Below are positions 36,447-45,526 of a stretch of DNA of 64,000 bases, in pieces (positions within the stretch are counted from its first letter, which is position 1; the number at the start of each line of letters is the position of its first letter). The notes under the pieces are model-generated. The model ran no database searches and was not told the origin of the DNA. It saw only the letters and a program-made list of their open reading frames with translations. The position numbers and the translations under genes were made by a program. Source of the stretch: an uncultured Acetatifactor sp. (GTDB lineage Bacteria; Bacillota; Clostridia; Lachnospirales; Lachnospiraceae); assembly GCA_944384205.1 (NCBI GenBank), contig CALWSL010000008.1, forward strand, positions 1 to 64,000, written 5' to 3'.

Positions 36447-36875
36447 TACCTTTACCTTCCTAAAATGAAATTTGTCGATTTGTATACTTAATATTATAGC
36501 ACCCATATATAGATTATTGTACTGTAATTCTGCTCTATACGGAATAGCAGTGCCAGACGACCTCATCAACGTTTAAGATGAGCGGGCTTCGACCGCCGTT
36601 GACAAGTCCGCCTTTCCCTACTTATGTGGCAAACAAGAGAGCGAAAGCAACGAGTGCTTTCGCCTTCACATAGTATGGTATTTCCTTATAGCCGCCCATA
36701 TCGTTTTATATCGCCATAAGAAACTCGGGCACCATTTGGTAACTGAAGCGTCAAAAATCACTGTTTTTTTTAGTTCCTTAACAGGCGAAAAAACCAGTAT
36801 TTGCAAGGCTTTTCACAGTTCAGGACTTTTCGATAGTACAAACTCAAATACTATTTTTTATTATATTTTGCAACA
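36447..36875. other. Intergenic region with a strong hairpin, no gene
   Basis: Contains GCGAAAGCA (36641-36649)/TGCTTTCGC (36655-36663) with a five-base loop and outer TATGTG/CACATA arms, and the second CGGGCACCATTT copy (36726-36737). No T-run follows on either strand. No ORF is supported. Confidence 0.4.
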
Positions 36876-36931
36876 AAAAAAGCATTCCGCCGACTAAGGA
36901 GTATTTCCTCAATTCAGCGAAATGCTTTTGG
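36876..36931 (-). terminator. Terminator of the butyrate operon
   Basis: Stem from the GCATTTCGC/GCGGAATGC arms (about 36919-36931 with 36881-36891), followed on the minus strand by a run of seven T. It lies just after the etfA stop. Confidence 0.8.
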
Positions 36932-36940
36932 TTTTAAAAC

Positions 36941-37984
36941 TTATTTCGCAGCGATTTCTGCTTTTAACTTCTCAGTCAATGCAGGAACAATCTTGTTTAA
37001 GTCGCCTACGATACCGTAATCAGCTACATCAAAGATAGGAGCGGTCTCATCCTTGTTGATAGCGATGATGATATCGGACTCCTCCATACCTGCCAGGTGC
37101 TGAATCGCACCGGAGATACCGATTGCAAAGTATACATTAGGACGAACAGTTTTTCCGGTCTGTCCAACCTGAAGGTCTTTGGACTTCCAGCCTGCATCTA
37201 CAACTGCACGGGAGCAGCTTACGGTAGCGCCAAGCACCTCTGCAAGGTCATCCAACAGCTTGAAGTTTTCTGCACTGCCGACGCCACGACCACCGGATAC
37301 CAGAATCTTTGCATCCATGATATCTACCGTATCGGTAACAGCCTTGACAACCTTCAGAATCTCCACGTACTTGTTATCAGGAGTAAATCCGGGATTAAAT
37401 TCAATTACGTTAGCCTTTGCACCTGCTACCTTTGCACGCTTCTGCATAACACCGGGACGTACCGTAGCCATCTGAGGACGGAAGTCAGGACAAGCGATGG
37501 TGGCGATAGTATTACCACCGAATGCAGGACGGGTCATCAGTAACTGATTGTGCTTCTGCTCCTTACCGGGTACAGGATTGATAGGGAAATCGCCAATCTC
37601 AAGCTGTGTACAGTCTGCGGTCAGACCGGTATGGATTCTTGCGGAAACACGGGGACCAAGGTCACGTCCGATTGCTGTTGCACCTACAAGGAAAATTTCA
37701 GGTTTATATTCGTTGATAACTGATGCCAAAGCATGTGCATAAGGCTCGGTTCTGTACTCTTTCAACTCGGGATCATCTACTACGATAACCTTGTCTGCAC
37801 CGTACTCAGCCAATTCATCAGCAAGACCCTTTACGTCACTACCTACTAATACAGCAGTTACTTCGGTTCCCAGAGCTTCTGCAAGGTCTTTACCTTTACC
37901 AATCAGCTCGAAGGCAATGCTATTGATTTCGTTGTCTACCTGCTGTGCGAAGACATATACGCCCTTATATTCTTCTAAGTTCAT
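36941..37984 (-). CDS. etfA: Electron transfer flavoprotein alpha subunit
   Basis: A 347-residue ETF alpha subunit that pairs with EtfB and binds FAD. The N-terminal domain starts VYVFAQQVDNEINSIAFELIGKG; the C-terminal FAD domain carries VSGGRGVGSAENF, CSRAVVDAGWKS, QVGQTGKTVRPNVYFAIGISGAIQHLAGM and ATD-like INKDETAPIFDVADYGIVGD. With Bcd it forms the bifurcating complex reducing crotonyl-CoA and ferredoxin with NADH. GGAGG precedes the ATG; it is the last gene of the operon. Confidence 0.97.
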   Translation of the reverse strand: MNLEEYKGVYVFAQQVDNEINSIAFELIGKGKDLAEALGTEVTAVLVGSDVKGLADELAEYGADKVIVVDDPELKEYRTEPYAHALASVINEYKPEIFLVGATAIGRDLGPRVSARIHTGLTADCTQLEIGDFPINPVPGKEQKHNQLLMTRPAFGGNTIATIACPDFRPQMATVRPGVMQKRAKVAGAKANVIEFNPGFTPDNKYVEILKVVKAVTDTVDIMDAKILVSGGRGVGSAENFKLLDDLAEVLGATVSCSRAVVDAGWKSKDLQVGQTGKTVRPNVYFAIGISGAIQHLAGMEESDIIIAINKDETAPIFDVADYGIVGDLNKIVPALTEKLKAEIAAK

Positions 37985-38028
37985 TGTTTTTCCTCCAAAT
38001 TATTAAGCTTGCTTTTCTTTTGCACTGA

Positions 38029-38811
38029 TTAAATAACGTGCTTTTCTTTCATCTTACCAACAATGTAGTCAACAGCCTCTGCGGTATCTAATGTAACCTT
38101 TTCGCCGGCGCCCTTTCTAACCTTATCAGAAGCCTTCGCAATCTGGGTAGGTGAACCCTTCAGACCTAAGTTGGAATCATCAACATCCACCAGATTAGCT
38201 CTGCCCCATACGGTAATCTCAGCTTCGCAGGCATCGAAGATTCCGCCGGGAGTCATATAACGAGGCTCGTTCAACTCTGCCAGTGCAGTTATCAGACAAG
38301 GCATTTTTGCCTTTAATACATGATATCTGTCATCGTACTGGCGCTCAACAATTACGCTGTCACCATCGATTTCGATTTTCTGGGCATAAGAAATAACAGG
38401 AATATTCAGATGCTCGGAAATCTGAGGACCAACCTGTGCGGTATCTCCGTCGATAGCCTGACGTCCGGTAATAATCAAATCATATTCAAGATTGCGGATT
38501 GCACCTGCAAGCGTCTGGCTGGTTGCCCAGGTATCAGCGCCGCCAAGTACACGGTCTGTTACAAGGATACCTTTGTCAGCGCCCATAGCGATTGCCTCAC
38601 GAAGAACATCTTCCGCCTTGGGAAGACCCATCGTAATTACGGTAACTTCTGCGCCATACTGATCTTTTAATCTAAGTGCCGCTTCCAAGCCTGCTTTATC
38701 ATCAGGGTTCATAATAGTCATCATAGCAGCTCTGTCCAGAGTACCATCGGGATTGAATTTAACGCCGCCCTTAGTATCAGGAACCTGCTTAATACAAACA
38801 ACAATTTTCAT
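38029..38811 (-). CDS. etfB: Electron transfer flavoprotein beta subunit
   Basis: A 260-residue ETF beta subunit. It begins MKIVVCIKQVPDTKGGVKFNPDG, has the long SAQVGPQISEHLN-like loop (DGDTAQVGPQISEHLNIPVISYA) and EPRYMTPGGIFDA. In bifurcating ETFs this subunit binds the second FAD next to the NADH site. AAGGAG lies ten bases before the ATG. A longer in-frame reading starts at 38976 but runs through repeat hairpins and is rejected. etfA follows after 44 bp. Confidence 0.97.
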   Translation of the reverse strand: MKIVVCIKQVPDTKGGVKFNPDGTLDRAAMMTIMNPDDKAGLEAALRLKDQYGAEVTVITMGLPKAEDVLREAIAMGADKGILVTDRVLGGADTWATSQTLAGAIRNLEYDLIITGRQAIDGDTAQVGPQISEHLNIPVISYAQKIEIDGDSVIVERQYDDRYHVLKAKMPCLITALAELNEPRYMTPGGIFDACEAEITVWGRANLVDVDDSNLGLKGSPTQIAKASDKVRKGAGEKVTLDTAEAVDYIVGKMKEKHVI

Positions 38812-38869
38812 TGTATTTTCACTCCTTATATTTATTTTTGTTTTATGTTCTTTGGCTGTCGCCGGATTC

Positions 38870-39030
38870 TCCGGATGCCGGAACCTCCGGCTTTTCCGCC
38901 GGAACCTCCGGCTTTTCCGCCGGAACCTCGTAATCCTTCGGATTCCTCGGTCGCGGTGCAGCGCTGCACCGCTCATAATCTTTTGTCATTCCCGGCTTTT
39001 TGTGCAAGCACAAAGCCGGTCATTCCAAAA
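38870..39030. repeat. Hairpin-rich spacer with 21-bp tandem repeat between bcd and etfB
   Basis: The 230-bp gap in the operon holds two and a half copies of a 21-bp unit (starts near 38878, 38899, 38920) made of CCGGAACCTCCGG plus CTTTTCCG, then a 20-bp perfect palindrome GCGGTGCAGCGCTGCACCGC (near 38953-38972) and a further hairpin CCGGCTTT.../...AAAGCCGG (near 38993-39020). No T-run follows any of them. It may be an mRNA processing or stability site between differently needed products. Confidence 0.75.
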
Positions 39031-39042
39031 TCTTATTCCGGC

Positions 39043-40212
39043 TTACTTAAGCAGATTCGCGGAAATTACCATTCTCTGAACCTCGCTGGTTCCCTCGTAA
39101 ATCTCGGTAATCTTAGCGTCACGCATCATACGCTCTACATCGTATTCTCTGGTGTAACCGTAACCGCCATGTAACTGAACAGCCTTTGTCGTAACTTCCA
39201 TAGCCATCTCTGCTGCATACAATTTTGCCATAGCTGCTTCAACACCGTAAGCAGTCTTATGGTCTACCGTGTACTGGTCTTTGGTGCGGGCTGCCTTGTA
39301 TACAAGAAGCTGTGCTGCCTGAGCCTTGGTTGCCATATCAGCAAGCTGGAACTGGGTATTCTGCTGCGCAGCAATGGACTTGCCGAACTGCTTTCTTTCC
39401 TTGGTATACTCGATAGTTCTCTCAAGAGCGCCCTCGCCAATACCAAGTGCCTGAGCGGCGATACCGATACGTCCGCCATCCAGAGTGTGCATAGCAATCT
39501 TGAAGCCCTGTCCCTGTTTGCCGAGCAAATTCTCCTTGGGGATACGGCAGTCAGTGAAAATCAACTCATAAGTAGAGGATCCACGGATACCCATTTTCTT
39601 CTCCTTGGTACCGAAGGTAAATCCGGGAGTGCCTTTCTCTACGATAAATGCAGAAATCTCTTTCATAAATCTGCCGGGTTTCTTCTCAACCATTCCGGTA
39701 ACGGCAAAGATTACATATACCTCTGCTTCTTTACCGTTGGTAATAAAGATTTTGGATCCGTTAATAACCCACTCGTCTCCATCTAAAACAGCCTTTGTCT
39801 GCTGTCCCTGAGCATCCGTACCAGCGCCGGGCTCGGTCAGACCGAAAGCGCCAAGTCTCTTACCGCTTGCCAAATCAGGCAGATATTTCTGCTTCTGCTC
39901 TTCCGTACCAAAGGTCAGAATAGGGTCGCAGCAAAGAGAGGTATGTGCGGATACGATAACGCCTGTCGTACCACAAACCTTGGAAAGCTCCTCCACACAC
40001 ATAGCATATGTTAAAATATCACAGCCCTGTCCGCCGTACTCCTTAGGGATAGGAATTCCCATGAAGCCTGCCTTAGCCATTTTCTCAACAGTTGCGCGAG
40101 GGAATTCTTCTGTCTCGTCAACCTCCTGTGCCAAAGGCTTTACTTCTTTTTCAGCGAACTCTCTGAAAAGAGTACGCGCCATTTCATGCTTTTTACTTAA
40201 AGTGAAATCCAT
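39043..40212 (-). CDS. bcd: Butyryl-CoA dehydrogenase (acyl-CoA dehydrogenase)
   Basis: A 389-residue FAD enzyme that reduces crotonyl-CoA to butyryl-CoA with EtfAB. Motifs: [24 protein letters not shown], the FAD site [26 protein letters not shown], and the C-terminal [34 protein letters not shown], whose Glu in YEGTSE is the catalytic base of short-chain enzymes. GGAGG precedes the ATG. Gene order hbd-bcd-etfB-etfA fits the butyrate operons of gut Lachnospiraceae. Confidence 0.96.
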   Translation of the reverse strand: MDFTLSKKHEMARTLFREFAEKEVKPLAQEVDETEEFPRATVEKMAKAGFMGIPIPKEYGGQGCDILTYAMCVEELSKVCGTTGVIVSAHTSLCCDPILTFGTEEQKQKYLPDLASGKRLGAFGLTEPGAGTDAQGQQTKAVLDGDEWVINGSKIFITNGKEAEVYVIFAVTGMVEKKPGRFMKEISAFIVEKGTPGFTFGTKEKKMGIRGSSTYELIFTDCRIPKENLLGKQGQGFKIAMHTLDGGRIGIAAQALGIGEGALERTIEYTKERKQFGKSIAAQQNTQFQLADMATKAQAAQLLVYKAARTKDQYTVDHKTAYGVEAAMAKLYAAEMAMEVTTKAVQLHGGYGYTREYDVERMMRDAKITEIYEGTSEVQRMVISANLLK

Positions 40213-40245
40213 GATTTTATTTCCTCCATATAAATATAATTTTAT

Positions 40246-41118
40246 TTACTGAGCATCAACAGGGGTTTTGGTTCTGTCTGCATTGTAAACATAGAAGCCC
40301 TTTCCGCTCTTAACACCAAGATTACCGCCGCGCACCATCTTACGGATAAGAGGACATGCACGGTACTTGCTGTCACCGGTCTCCTGATAAAGAACATCCA
40401 TAATAGCAAGACAGATATCCAGACCTACGAAATCGCCCAGCTCCAAAGGTCCCATAGGATGATTTGCACCCAGCTTCATAGCTGCGTCAATACCTGCGAT
40501 ATCGGAAACACCTTCCATTTTGATGAAAGCAGCTTCATTAATCATCGGAATCAGGATACGGTTTACGACAAAACCTGCTGCCTCATTTACCTGAACGGGT
40601 GTCTTGCCGATTTCTTCGGAAATCTTTTTAATGGTATCAACAATCTCCTGAGGAGTATTCACACCTGCAATTACCTCAACCAGCTTCATACGGTCTGCGG
40701 GATTGAAGAAGTGCATACCAATCATAGGACGATTTAAACCGTTTCCAATCTCTGTAATAGAAAGACTGGAGGTGTTGGATGCGAAAATACATTCCGGTTT
40801 TGCAATCTTGTCCAACTCACCAAAGGTAGTCTTCTTAACTTCCATATTTTCAAATGCTGCTTCCACAATTAAATCACAGTCTGCACAGAGGTTCTCTTTC
40901 AGACCGGGTGTGATTTTTGCAAGAATGGCATCTACGGTTTCCTGTGTCATTTTGCCTTTTTCTACAAGCTTTGCATAACCCTTGGCAATTTTTTCTTTGC
41001 CACCTTCAGCCCACTCCTGCTTAATATCGCAGAGTGCAACCTCATATCCGTCAACCTGGGCAAATGCCTTTGCAATGCCCTGTCCCATGGTACCAGCACC
41101 AATAATACCTACTTTCAT
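40246..41118 (-). CDS. hbd: 3-hydroxybutyryl-CoA dehydrogenase
   Basis: A 290-residue NAD(P)H enzyme that reduces acetoacetyl-CoA to 3-hydroxybutyryl-CoA. It starts with the Rossmann motif VGIIGAGTMGQGIAKAFA, has ASNTSSLSITEI, MHFFNPADRMKLVEVI (catalytic His in HFFNP) and GFVVNRILIPMINEA. AGGAGG lies eight bases before the ATG. Lies between crt and bcd. Confidence 0.97.
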   Translation of the reverse strand: MKVGIIGAGTMGQGIAKAFAQVDGYEVALCDIKQEWAEGGKEKIAKGYAKLVEKGKMTQETVDAILAKITPGLKENLCADCDLIVEAAFENMEVKKTTFGELDKIAKPECIFASNTSSLSITEIGNGLNRPMIGMHFFNPADRMKLVEVIAGVNTPQEIVDTIKKISEEIGKTPVQVNEAAGFVVNRILIPMINEAAFIKMEGVSDIAGIDAAMKLGANHPMGPLELGDFVGLDICLAIMDVLYQETGDSKYRACPLIRKMVRGGNLGVKSGKGFYVYNADRTKTPVDAQ

Positions 41119-41210
41119 TGAAAGTTCCTCCTTATTATAAAATGATTTATTAATTATAAAGTTATTTCTTTTCTATCCAGATATGTAACTCAGAAATCCA
41201 TTTGCTTTGC

Positions 41211-41996
41211 TTAGCAGTTCTTGAACGGCTCTTTTACCTTTTCTTTGTTCTTGTCAAGGAAAAATGCCATACCGTATTTCTGATCCTCTGTCTCGAAGCA
41301 GTCACCGAAAAGCTTCTCTTCGATTACGATTGCTTCGTCCATATCTACGTCAAGACCCTCGTTAATTGCTTTCTTGCAGTTGCGGACAGCGATAGGAGCA
41401 TTCTTTGCGATGCCTGCTGCCATCTTCTCTGCTGCGGGAAGCAGCTCTTCCTGGGTATAAACAGCATTTACAAGACCGATTCTGTAAGCTTCGTCAGCCT
41501 TGATATTGCGTGCGGTATAAATCATCTGCTTTGCCATTCCTGCACCAACCAGACGAGCCAGTCTCTGTGTGCCGCCGAATCCGGGGGTAATTCCAAGACC
41601 AACCTCAGGCTGTCCGAACACCGCATTGTCGGAACAGATTCTGATATCACAGCTCATGGAAATCTCACATCCGCCGCCCAGTGCAAATCCGTTCACTGCT
41701 GCAATGACAGGGATGGGGAAGGTTTCCAGTTTGCGGAATACGTCATTTCCTTTTTTGCCGAAGGCTTCTCCCTCTGCTTTGGTAAGGGTGCTCATCTCTC
41801 CGATATCTGCACCTGCAACAAAAGATTTCTGACCTGCTCCTGTAAGAATCAGGCAGCGTACTTCATCAAGATTTACTGCATCCAGGGTCTTGTCCAACTC
41901 GTCAAGCACCTGAGAATTAAGAGCGTTCAATGCCTTCTCGCGATTAATGGTAATAATTGCATAACTGCCCTTCTGTTCGTATAAAATATACTCCAT
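41211..41996 (-). CDS. crt: 3-hydroxybutyryl-CoA dehydratase (crotonase)
   Basis: A 261-residue enoyl-CoA hydratase that dehydrates 3-hydroxybutyryl-CoA to crotonyl-CoA. Oxyanion-hole segments AGADIGEM and FALGGGCEISMSCDIRI, and the two acid/base Glu residues in GCEISMSCD and QPEVGLGI. GGAGG precedes the ATG. Separated from the upstream thl gene by a hairpin that can terminate. Confidence 0.96.
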   Translation of the reverse strand: MEYILYEQKGSYAIITINREKALNALNSQVLDELDKTLDAVNLDEVRCLILTGAGQKSFVAGADIGEMSTLTKAEGEAFGKKGNDVFRKLETFPIPVIAAVNGFALGGGCEISMSCDIRICSDNAVFGQPEVGLGITPGFGGTQRLARLVGAGMAKQMIYTARNIKADEAYRIGLVNAVYTQEELLPAAEKMAAGIAKNAPIAVRNCKKAINEGLDVDMDEAIVIEEKLFGDCFETEDQKYGMAFFLDKNKEKVKEPFKNC

Positions 41997-42068
41997 GGTA
42001 ATCCTCCGTTTATATGTATTGTATTACTGCACAACATTATAATATATTTCCTGATAAAAAGAAACATG

Positions 42069-42111
42069 AAAAAGAATACCGCGCCGCTCCTACGGTATTG
42101 GTATTCTTTTT
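42069..42111. terminator. Terminator-like hairpin between thl and crt
   Basis: 12-bp stem AAAAAGAATACC (42069-42080)/GGTATTCTTTTT (42100-42111); the T-run at the end is part of the stem on either strand. It may set a lower level for crt-etfA than for thl, or end the thl message altogether. Confidence 0.7.
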
Positions 42112-42130
42112 CGTGGATTTATCTACTAAA

Positions 42131-43315
42131 TTAGTCTTCGATTTTAACGATTGTGGAGCAACCCATACCGCCGCCGATGCACAGAGTTGCAAGACCGGTC
42201 TTAGCGCCCTTTGCCTGCATCTCATGAAGCAGGGTTACCAGAATACGGCATCCTGACGCGCCAACGGGATGTCCCAGTGCGATTGCACCGCCGTTCGGAT
42301 TCAACTGCTTATCAACATCGATACCTAAATCCTTACCTACTGCCACAGACTGCGCAGCAAATGCTTCATTTGCCTCGATGATGTCGAAGTCTTCAATCTT
42401 CATGCCGGTCTTCTCCATAACCTTTCTGGTGGAGTAAACAGGACCGATACCCATAACCTCGGGACGGCAGCCTGCCAGTGCGCCTGCTACAAAAGTAGCC
42501 ATCGGCTTAACGCCAAGCTCCTTGGCTTTCTCTTCACTCATAACAACGATTGCTGCTGCACCGTCGTTGATACCGGAAGCATTACCTGCAGTAACGAAAC
42601 CGTTTGGATTGATAGGGCGAAGCTTAGCCAGACCTTCGATGGTAGAACCATGACGAGGACCTTCATCAACCTTGAACTCAATTACTTCTTTTTTCTTCTT
42701 AACCATTACAGGAACGATTTCTGCATCAAATGCACCACTCTTCTGAGCCGCTTCTGCCTTCTGCTGGCTCTTTAATGCAAACTCATCCAGCTCTTCGCGG
42801 GTAAGTCCCCACTCTTCGCAGATATTGTCTGCGGTTTTAATCATATGATAATCATTGAAAGCATCCCACAGCGCATCCTTAATCATGGTATCAACCAAAG
42901 TACCGTTGTTCATTCTGTATCCGTAACGTGCCTGAGGAATTGCATAAGGAGCCATGGACATATTCTCCATACCGCCTGCAACAACGATGTCAGCATCTCC
43001 TGCCATAATCATCTGTGCCGCCTGATTTACACAGTTCAGACCGGAACCGCAAACCACGTTCATGGTAACAGCGGGTACTTCAATCGGAAGACCTGCCTTG
43101 ATAGCTGCCTGACGTGCAACGTTCTGTCCCTGACCAGCCTGAATTACACAACCCATATAAACCTGATCAACTGCTTCCGGAGCAACACCTGCTCTGTTCA
43201 GTGCTTCCTTGATTACGATAGCACCGAGCTCTGCTACGGGGGTAGTGCTGAGTGTGCCGCCCATTGTTCCGATTGCGGTACGGCAAGCGCCTGCTAATAC
43301 AACTTTCTTTGCCAT
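42131..43315 (-). CDS. thlA: Acetyl-CoA C-acetyltransferase (thiolase)
   Basis: A 394-residue thiolase that condenses two acetyl-CoA to acetoacetyl-CoA, the entry step to butyrate. Active-site Cys is in [16 protein letters not shown] (about Cys88), His in [13 protein letters not shown] and the second Cys in [13 protein letters not shown]. The ATG at 43315 has GGAGG eight bases upstream; a start five codons earlier overlaps that site and is rejected. It is the first gene of the butyrate cluster, behind its own promoter. Confidence 0.96.
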   Translation of the reverse strand: MAKKVVLAGACRTAIGTMGGTLSTTPVAELGAIVIKEALNRAGVAPEAVDQVYMGCVIQAGQGQNVARQAAIKAGLPIEVPAVTMNVVCGSGLNCVNQAAQMIMAGDADIVVAGGMENMSMAPYAIPQARYGYRMNNGTLVDTMIKDALWDAFNDYHMIKTADNICEEWGLTREELDEFALKSQQKAEAAQKSGAFDAEIVPVMVKKKKEVIEFKVDEGPRHGSTIEGLAKLRPINPNGFVTAGNASGINDGAAAIVVMSEEKAKELGVKPMATFVAGALAGCRPEVMGIGPVYSTRKVMEKTGMKIEDFDIIEANEAFAAQSVAVGKDLGIDVDKQLNPNGGAIALGHPVGASGCRILVTLLHEMQAKGAKTGLATLCIGGGMGCSTIVKIED

Positions 43316-43365
43316 TTGTTTTTCCTCCAATGTTTTCTTTGCTATAAAAATTTACATGTATCTTC

Positions 43366-43461
43366 ACACTTTTCAGTGTTAAATTCATGTTCCTGCAATG
43401 ATTGTTATTTTTTTATCATTGCCGCTTTTCTTATTGTATCATATGGGATATTCTTTTGCAA
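43366..43461 (-). promoter_or_regulatory. thl promoter and structured leader
   Basis: TTGCAA (43461-43456), 17-bp spacer, TACAAT (43438-43433). The start near 43426 puts a stem-loop GCAATGAT/ATCATTGC (43422-43415 with 43402-43395) at the very 5' end of the RNA, followed by a small GAAA-tetraloop hairpin (43366-43379). Such 5' hairpins can protect an mRNA. Confidence 0.7.
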
Positions 43462-43509
43462 CGACTTTTGAAATAAATTTGACAAAAAAATAACAAATAC
43501 ACCGGCAAA

Positions 43510-44619
43510 CTACTGCTCTTTCTCCCCCTTTGCCTTCTCTACCTCCGGATCCTTTATTCCCGTGGTACGAATCCATTCTTTCGTCCCCTCCACCTTTTCT
43601 ACCGGCTGGGTATGCTTTGCAAGAAACCGGGTAAGGGGATAGACGTCAATCCAGATTTCATTGTCGCTCTCTTTTTGGGACTCATCAAATATCAGCTCCA
43701 GTCCCCAATGCAGATGGGTCACTTCTATGTTGTTGACATTTTCCTTGGTGGAATATCCGGTATGCCCCATATAGCCGATGACATCTCCTGCCGTAACAAT
43801 ACTTCCCTCCTCCAGATTTTCCGCATAGGGGTAATTCTGTCGCAGATGTGCATAGTAATAGTAGCGTTTCCCGTCAAAACTGCGGATACCGATTCGCCAC
43901 CCGCCGTACTGGTTCCAGCCCAATGCCTCTACGTAGCCTGATTCCACACAGATTATCGGTGTTCCCACGAGACCCATCATGTCATGTCCAAGATGCTTTC
44001 TTTCATAACCATAGCTCCGCCCTGTTCCAAAGTCATCATAGTGACTGTAATCAAAGCCTCTTGCCAATGGGAAATACGCTTTCAGACCGTATTTTGTGCA
44101 ATACTCCCGATTGCCGTTTTCATCCTCCACCTCAGCTTCATATTCTCCTACCATTCCTCCCAGGACCGCTGTATAGGCTTCCTTATAATAGGAATAATAT
44201 TTCATGTCTTTTGTCAATTCTTCCATCGTAGTCTCCCCGTCGCACAGCTTTTCCGCCGTATCCTCAAGAATGGAAAGCGCTTTTTTGTTAAACTCTCCGC
44301 CTGTCCTCGCTGCCGTATATGCCAACAGCTCTATCCAGCTTACCGGATGCTCCGTATCATGGGTATCCACATCCCAGTCATACGCCTTGCAGAGCGCTTC
44401 ATAGGATACGGTAAAGTCCACCCACTTGATGTAATCTTTTCCCGAAGCTGTCGTTCCGGTCAAAACCGCCTGCCCGGATTCATGGGCCGACCCATACGAA
44501 AGCCCAGCCAAAACTATCACCAGAACCGCTTCCACTAAAATCGCTTTTTGCATTCTTCGTATAAACCGGGATTTTGCTTTTGGAAAAGAAAGATATGTAA
44601 AAAAATCAGAAACGCGCAT
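43510..44619 (-). CDS. M23 family metallopeptidase, membrane-anchored
   Basis: A 369-residue cell-wall endopeptidase. A single membrane anchor lies at about 24-44 after a basic N-terminus; the segment to about 190 is not recognised. The M23 (LytM) domain is at about 195-320, with zinc ligands in KHLGHDMMG (H and D), and the HLHWG motif. The C-terminus is charged. The first 191 codons and the upstream region are duplicated at 48002-48680, but this copy is complete. It stands downstream of hpf in the ancestral order. Confidence 0.92.
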   Translation of the reverse strand: MRVSDFFTYLSFPKAKSRFIRRMQKAILVEAVLVIVLAGLSYGSAHESGQAVLTGTTASGKDYIKWVDFTVSYEALCKAYDWDVDTHDTEHPVSWIELLAYTAARTGGEFNKKALSILEDTAEKLCDGETTMEELTKDMKYYSYYKEAYTAVLGGMVGEYEAEVEDENGNREYCTKYGLKAYFPLARGFDYSHYDDFGTGRSYGYERKHLGHDMMGLVGTPIICVESGYVEALGWNQYGGWRIGIRSFDGKRYYYYAHLRQNYPYAENLEEGSIVTAGDVIGYMGHTGYSTKENVNNIEVTHLHWGLELIFDESQKESDNEIWIDVYPLTRFLAKHTQPVEKVEGTKEWIRTTGIKDPEVEKAKGEKEQ

Positions 44620-44724
44620 GTATATAAAGTCCCTCTAAAACGCAGATGTCTTTCTACATCTTATGAAGGGAACTACCAATCTATGAAAAAGGATGCGCAG
44701 CAGCCACTGCACATCCTCTCCTTA
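44046..44724. repeat. Left copy of a 679-bp direct repeat
   Basis: Identical over 679 bp to 48002-48680 except one C/T difference seen (near 44068). It covers the first 191 codons of the M23 gene, its leader and the hpf terminator (44686-44716). On the left it continues into the rest of the M23 gene, on the right into the insert. Confidence 0.97.
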
Positions 44725-45005
44725 ACCTACTACAATGTATTTATGGTTAATATCCCTTACAGCCAGTAATGAATTATCCATCTTGTTGCTTAAGCTGTTA
44801 GAATGTAGGTAGCAATTGGATATCTTCTCCTTTCCTGGACTTCGCGTCCGTAAAACAGACTGATAACCAGCTCCTCATTCGCAGCGTTCGTTTTATGCAG
44901 GTTGAACTGCCTTTGGTACGTTCGTGTCACACCACAGTAGATTGAATAGGCAATGAGTAAAACTGGTATTTATCCATTGCAATAATCTGAAGGAGTGACA
45001 AATTT

Positions 45006-45128
45006 ATGTATACTGTACTTACAGGTTCCCGCCAGAGCCGAGTACATAAGAAATGGGACTATCTAGATGTGCTTTATTATCTTCATATTGTTGTTGGTTA
45101 TTGTGATTGCCGTTTTTGTGGTTTGTAA
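45006..45128 (+). CDS. 40-residue ORF at the left end of the insert
   Basis: Begins MYTVLTGSRQSRVHKKWDY with GAAGGAG ten bases upstream, the best ribosome binding site in this part. It overlaps the next ORF in another frame. Cys-rich tail (YCDCRFCGL). Not recognised; it could be a leader peptide or a decayed gene. Confidence 0.35.
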   Translation: MYTVLTGSRQSRVHKKWDYLDVLYYLHIVVGYCDCRFCGL

Positions 45129-45312
45129 ACGTTCTGCAAATCACAAGAAACCCGATTATCATCTTGAGAATGTAAACACAAAGCCGAAAATTGGTTCTGA
45201 AGTTAGCTACTGTTTTTATAATGAAATAAAACAATATTGCTACAAACATCATATGTCCATATCTGACCTTATCAGGAAAGCCGTAAGGATTTATATGGAT
45301 ACAAACACATAA
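45067..45312 (+). CDS. Small protein: membrane helix plus ribbon-helix-helix-like domain
   Basis: An 81-residue ORF. Residues 2-20 form a very hydrophobic helix (FIIFILLLVIVIAVFVV), followed by a basic linker and a segment IGSEVSYCFYNEIKQYCYKHHMSISDLIRKAVRIYM, whose strand-helix-helix pattern resembles Arc/MetJ-type ribbon-helix-helix proteins. No good ribosome binding site is seen; it may be coupled to the overlapping 40-residue ORF. A membrane-tied DNA-binding protein would be odd, so the helix could also be an artefact of a wrong start. Confidence 0.45.
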   Translation: MCFIIFILLLVIVIAVFVVCKRSANHKKPDYHLENVNTKPKIGSEVSYCFYNEIKQYCYKHHMSISDLIRKAVRIYMDTNT

Positions 45313-45373
45313 TTCTAAGATGCTCCTAAATATGCAAATAATATTTACCGGAATAATAAAAGGTAACTTTTGC

Positions 45374-45459
45374 TTGACTTTATATTTATCCTCCTCTTAT
45401 AATTACTATTTTACATGAATTATTTTCATGTTTGTATTCTACATGAATATTTTTCATGT
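45374..45459 (+). promoter_or_regulatory. Promoter and twin operators of the XRE gene
   Basis: TTGACT (45374-45379), 18-bp spacer, TATAAT (45398-45403). Just downstream lie two 19-bp palindromes of the form ACATGAA-N5-TTCATGT, at 45413-45431 and 45441-45459, 28 bp apart. They cover the start site and early leader, the layout expected for autorepression. Confidence 0.8.
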
Positions 45460-45526
45460 GTCAATACTAAACTTGAATTTTTTTCTTTCTTATAGTATTC
45501 TTTAACCAAGAAAGGCGGTGCACTTT

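Noticed and set aside
38812..38976. In-frame N-terminal extension of EtfB
   Set aside because: The extension is Arg-rich sequence translated from repeats and hairpins; the ATG at 38811 has a ribosome binding site and the family start.
41202..41984. A 260-codon plus-strand open frame
   Set aside because: It is the complement of the crotonase gene, which has a full set of motifs and a ribosome binding site.
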